64,000 nt of DNA, taken from Butyribacter intestini. Its GTDB lineage: Bacteria; Bacillota; Clostridia; Lachnospirales; Lachnospiraceae. Each line of letters opens with the position of its first letter. Within the stretch, counting starts at the first letter, position 1. The position numbers and the translations under genes are program-made. The stretch is from positions 1 through 64,000 of the forward strand of contig LLKB01000001.1 in NCBI GenBank assembly GCA_001414325.1, written 5' to 3'. The notes beneath the pieces were generated by a model. It searched no databases. It saw nothing but the letters and a program-made list of their open reading frames with translations, and was not told the DNA's origin. This document shows positions 62,473-64,000 of the stretch, piece after piece.

Positions 62473-64000
62473 CTATCTTTCGATTTTACATATTTCAAAA
62501 ACTTTATCATTCCATGGTAACAGCTTTTCTAATTCACTGTCTGCCATTTCTTCAGTAGGTCGTTTCTCTAATACATATGTTATATATTTATATACATTTA
62601 ATCCATTCGCTAATGCTGTTTCGGCTATGCTATATGATATGGCACTTGCCTCTGCACCTTCAGGACTGTCACTGAAAAGCCATCCCTTTCTACCTATAAC
62701 ATATGATTTCATTTTCTGTTCACTTAAATTATTACTCAGACTGCAGCGACAATCTTCGAGATATGTCATCATATGTTCTTTTCTATTTAATGCATATGTA
62801 ACTGCTGTGGCAAATTTACTGCCTTTAATGGGTTTCTGCTTTTCAAGCCATGACAAAAAAGCCTCAATTACCGGTTTTTCTTTCTTGAGACGACCATTTT
62901 TTATCTGTTTGTATGAATAACCTTTTTCTTTAAAATGTCTTTCATATGCAAACAGCTTATCACAATACTCTACACCTTGCACCGCCGGACAACTGATATC
63001 ACGATTTTTCCCTTTAGGTATGGCATCAAAGAAATATCTTCTTATGTGTGCAAAACAGCAACAGCGTTTTATATCCTGCACTTTGTTATAGCCTGTATAA
63101 CCATCTGCCATAAGATATCCATTAAAACCTTTCAGAAATTCTTTCGCAACATCTCCTCTACGCGTTGATGCATATTTATACAAAACTATCGGTGGGGTAT
63201 CATCTTCGCCGCTTCTAAATAGCCACATATATGATTTTGCCGTTGCTTCGCGTCCCTCCTCTTTCAAAACCTGTATAGGGCTTTCATCTGCCATAGCAAA
63301 CTCTCTGCTTAACAGCAGTTTGTGGTAAAATTCGTACAATACACGCAGATACTTATCGGTACATTCTATAACCCAGTTAGCCATTGTTGCACGGCTAAGT
63401 TCAAAACCATACTGCAGCCAGTCTTTTTCCTGACGGTACAATGGCATCCCATTAACATATTTTGAGTAAATCACCCAGGCAACAATTGATGGCGATGCAT
63501 AGCTTCTGAGTAGTGCCGGTGGAACAGGAGCATGTATAATATTTGGTTTTTCCTCATCTATTTTACATTTTGGACAACCATAATGTACACTGACATATTC
63601 CACAACTTTTAAAGTTGCAGGTATGTATTCAAGTTCCTTGCGCACAGTCTCTTTTCCTATAACTTCTAAGTGTGTACCGCATATGGAGCAAATCTGTTCT
63701 TCTTCTGGTAAAGTAATCTCTCTGATTTCAACCGGAAGATTTTTGGTTTTCTCAGCAAAAGTAACTTTTTTCTTTCTTATATGCTTTTTTACGACTATCT
63801 CTTCTTCAGCTGCCGGTAATTCTTCAATTGTTTCATCTGATTCATCGGAAAGATTAAATGATAATTGTCCATCTGTCTGCTGCTCCATTTTTTCACGTGA
63901 TGAACCAAACAGTTTTCTTTTCATATAATCAATCTGTTCATTAAGAAGTTTGACCTGAACAGTCAACTCCTGAACCTGAATATTACTGATATTTAAAGCT
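62473..64000 (-). CDS. tnpC: IS66 family transposase TnpC (partial at window edge)
   Basis: At least 508 residues; the N-terminus runs off the window. In order: leucine-zipper region (VQELTVQVKLLNEQIDYMKR), TnpC linker with RKLFGSSREK, the IS66 zinc-finger part (CSICGTHLEV, then YGCPKCK), the DDE domain (MADESPIQVL, YLMADGYTGYN, and the SLSNNLSEQKMKSY segment with the catalytic Glu) and the C-terminal IS66 domain (SIAETALANGLNVYKYITYV). Reads leftward to a stop at 62473. The frame is intact as far as seen, so the element may be active if TnpA and TnpB exist beyond the edge. Confidence 0.93.
   Translation of the reverse strand, partial: ALNISNIQVQELTVQVKLLNEQIDYMKRKLFGSSREKMEQQTDGQLSFNLSDESDETIEELPAAEEEIVVKKHIRKKKVTFAEKTKNLPVEIREITLPEEEQICSICGTHLEVIGKETVRKELEYIPATLKVVEYVSVHYGCPKCKIDEEKPNIIHAPVPPALLRSYASPSIVAWVIYSKYVNGMPLYRQEKDWLQYGFELSRATMANWVIECTDKYLRVLYEFYHKLLLSREFAMADESPIQVLKEEGREATAKSYMWLFRSGEDDTPPIVLYKYASTRRGDVAKEFLKGFNGYLMADGYTGYNKVQDIKRCCCFAHIRRYFFDAIPKGKNRDISCPAVQGVEYCDKLFAYERHFKEKGYSYKQIKNGRLKKEKPVIEAFLSWLEKQKPIKGSKFATAVTYALNRKEHMMTYLEDCRCSLSNNLSEQKMKSYVIGRKGWLFSDSPEGAEASAISYSIAETALANGLNVYKYITYVLEKRPTEEMADSELEKLLPWNDKVFEICKIER

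Larger units (their letters stand above)
62385..64000 (-). mobile_element. IS66 family insertion sequence, one end only
   Basis: The inner-facing end begins GTAAGCGC (62385), the typical GTAA start of IS66-family terminal repeats. The 8 bases before it, GAATCATC (62377-62384), should be the target duplication. The transposase gene is read toward this end. The other end lies outside the window. Confidence 0.85.

Overview
The window is a 64 kb piece of a low-GC Gram-positive chromosome, most likely a member of the Lachnospiraceae (Clostridia). Supporting evidence: SigH next to mrnC/rlmB, a clostridial-order Rnf operon (rnfCDGEAB), the gdpP-rplI-dnaB cluster, long BspA-like surface proteins, and mobile-element proteins of the TnpV/KTR/PC4 kind typical of gut Clostridia. 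The genus cannot be fixed from the sequence alone.

Layout. 1-390: promoter, tRNA-Asn/Glu/Cys and terminator. 625-4559: mrnC, rlmB, sigH, a DUF2007-like protein behind a folded leader, a membrane diguanylate cyclase and a tiny membrane protein. 4709-6597: MITE fragment, tRNA-Thr, and an ECF sigma/anti-sigma pair on the minus strand. 6958-12129: Rnf ferredoxin:NAD+ oxidoreductase. 12526-19612: kinase remnant, methyltransferase, gdpP-rplI-dnaB and pgi. 19817-26044: HEPN/MNT toxin-antitoxin pair, HD-GYP/REC protein and a 1062-residue surface protein.

26264-39054: a methyl-accepting chemotaxis gene is split by an 11-kb integrative mobilizable element (about 27086-38079). The element carries tet(O), TnpV, sigma-like genes, an AAA replication-type ATPase, a repeat-rich origin region, a MobV-type relaxase, ParB, PC4 and a large serine recombinase. 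Joining the flanks restores one 598-residue frame.

39408-44977: CapA-like protein, a collapsed DUF3427 helicase, MutT-like NUDIX and guaA. 44964-53707: a second mobilizable element in the 3' end of guaA, bounded by a 14-bp direct repeat. It has an XRE regulator, Xis, tyrosine integrase, MobC, AAA ATPase, relaxase and TnpV, with an attenuated ABC-F gene and an Lnu-like nucleotidyltransferase as cargo.

53847-64000: accessory region with a HAD phosphatase, a NUDIX-M24 fusion broken by one amber codon, GNAT genes, an FRG-domain protein, an orphan MobC, a 27-residue toxin-like peptide inside an inverted repeat, a type II restriction-modification pair, a small membrane protein, and a gene cut by an IS66 element that runs off the right edge.

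Cross-cutting signals. (1) A MITE-like family: three full 184-bp copies with 14-bp terminal inverted repeats starting GTAA and 8-bp target duplications, plus one fragment; the ends are of IS66 type. (2) A pseudoknot-like RNA motif occurs twice, before rplI and before the broken helicase. (3) The two mobilizable elements share the module order AAA ATPase, repeat region, candidate oriT, relaxase although their recombinases are unrelated.
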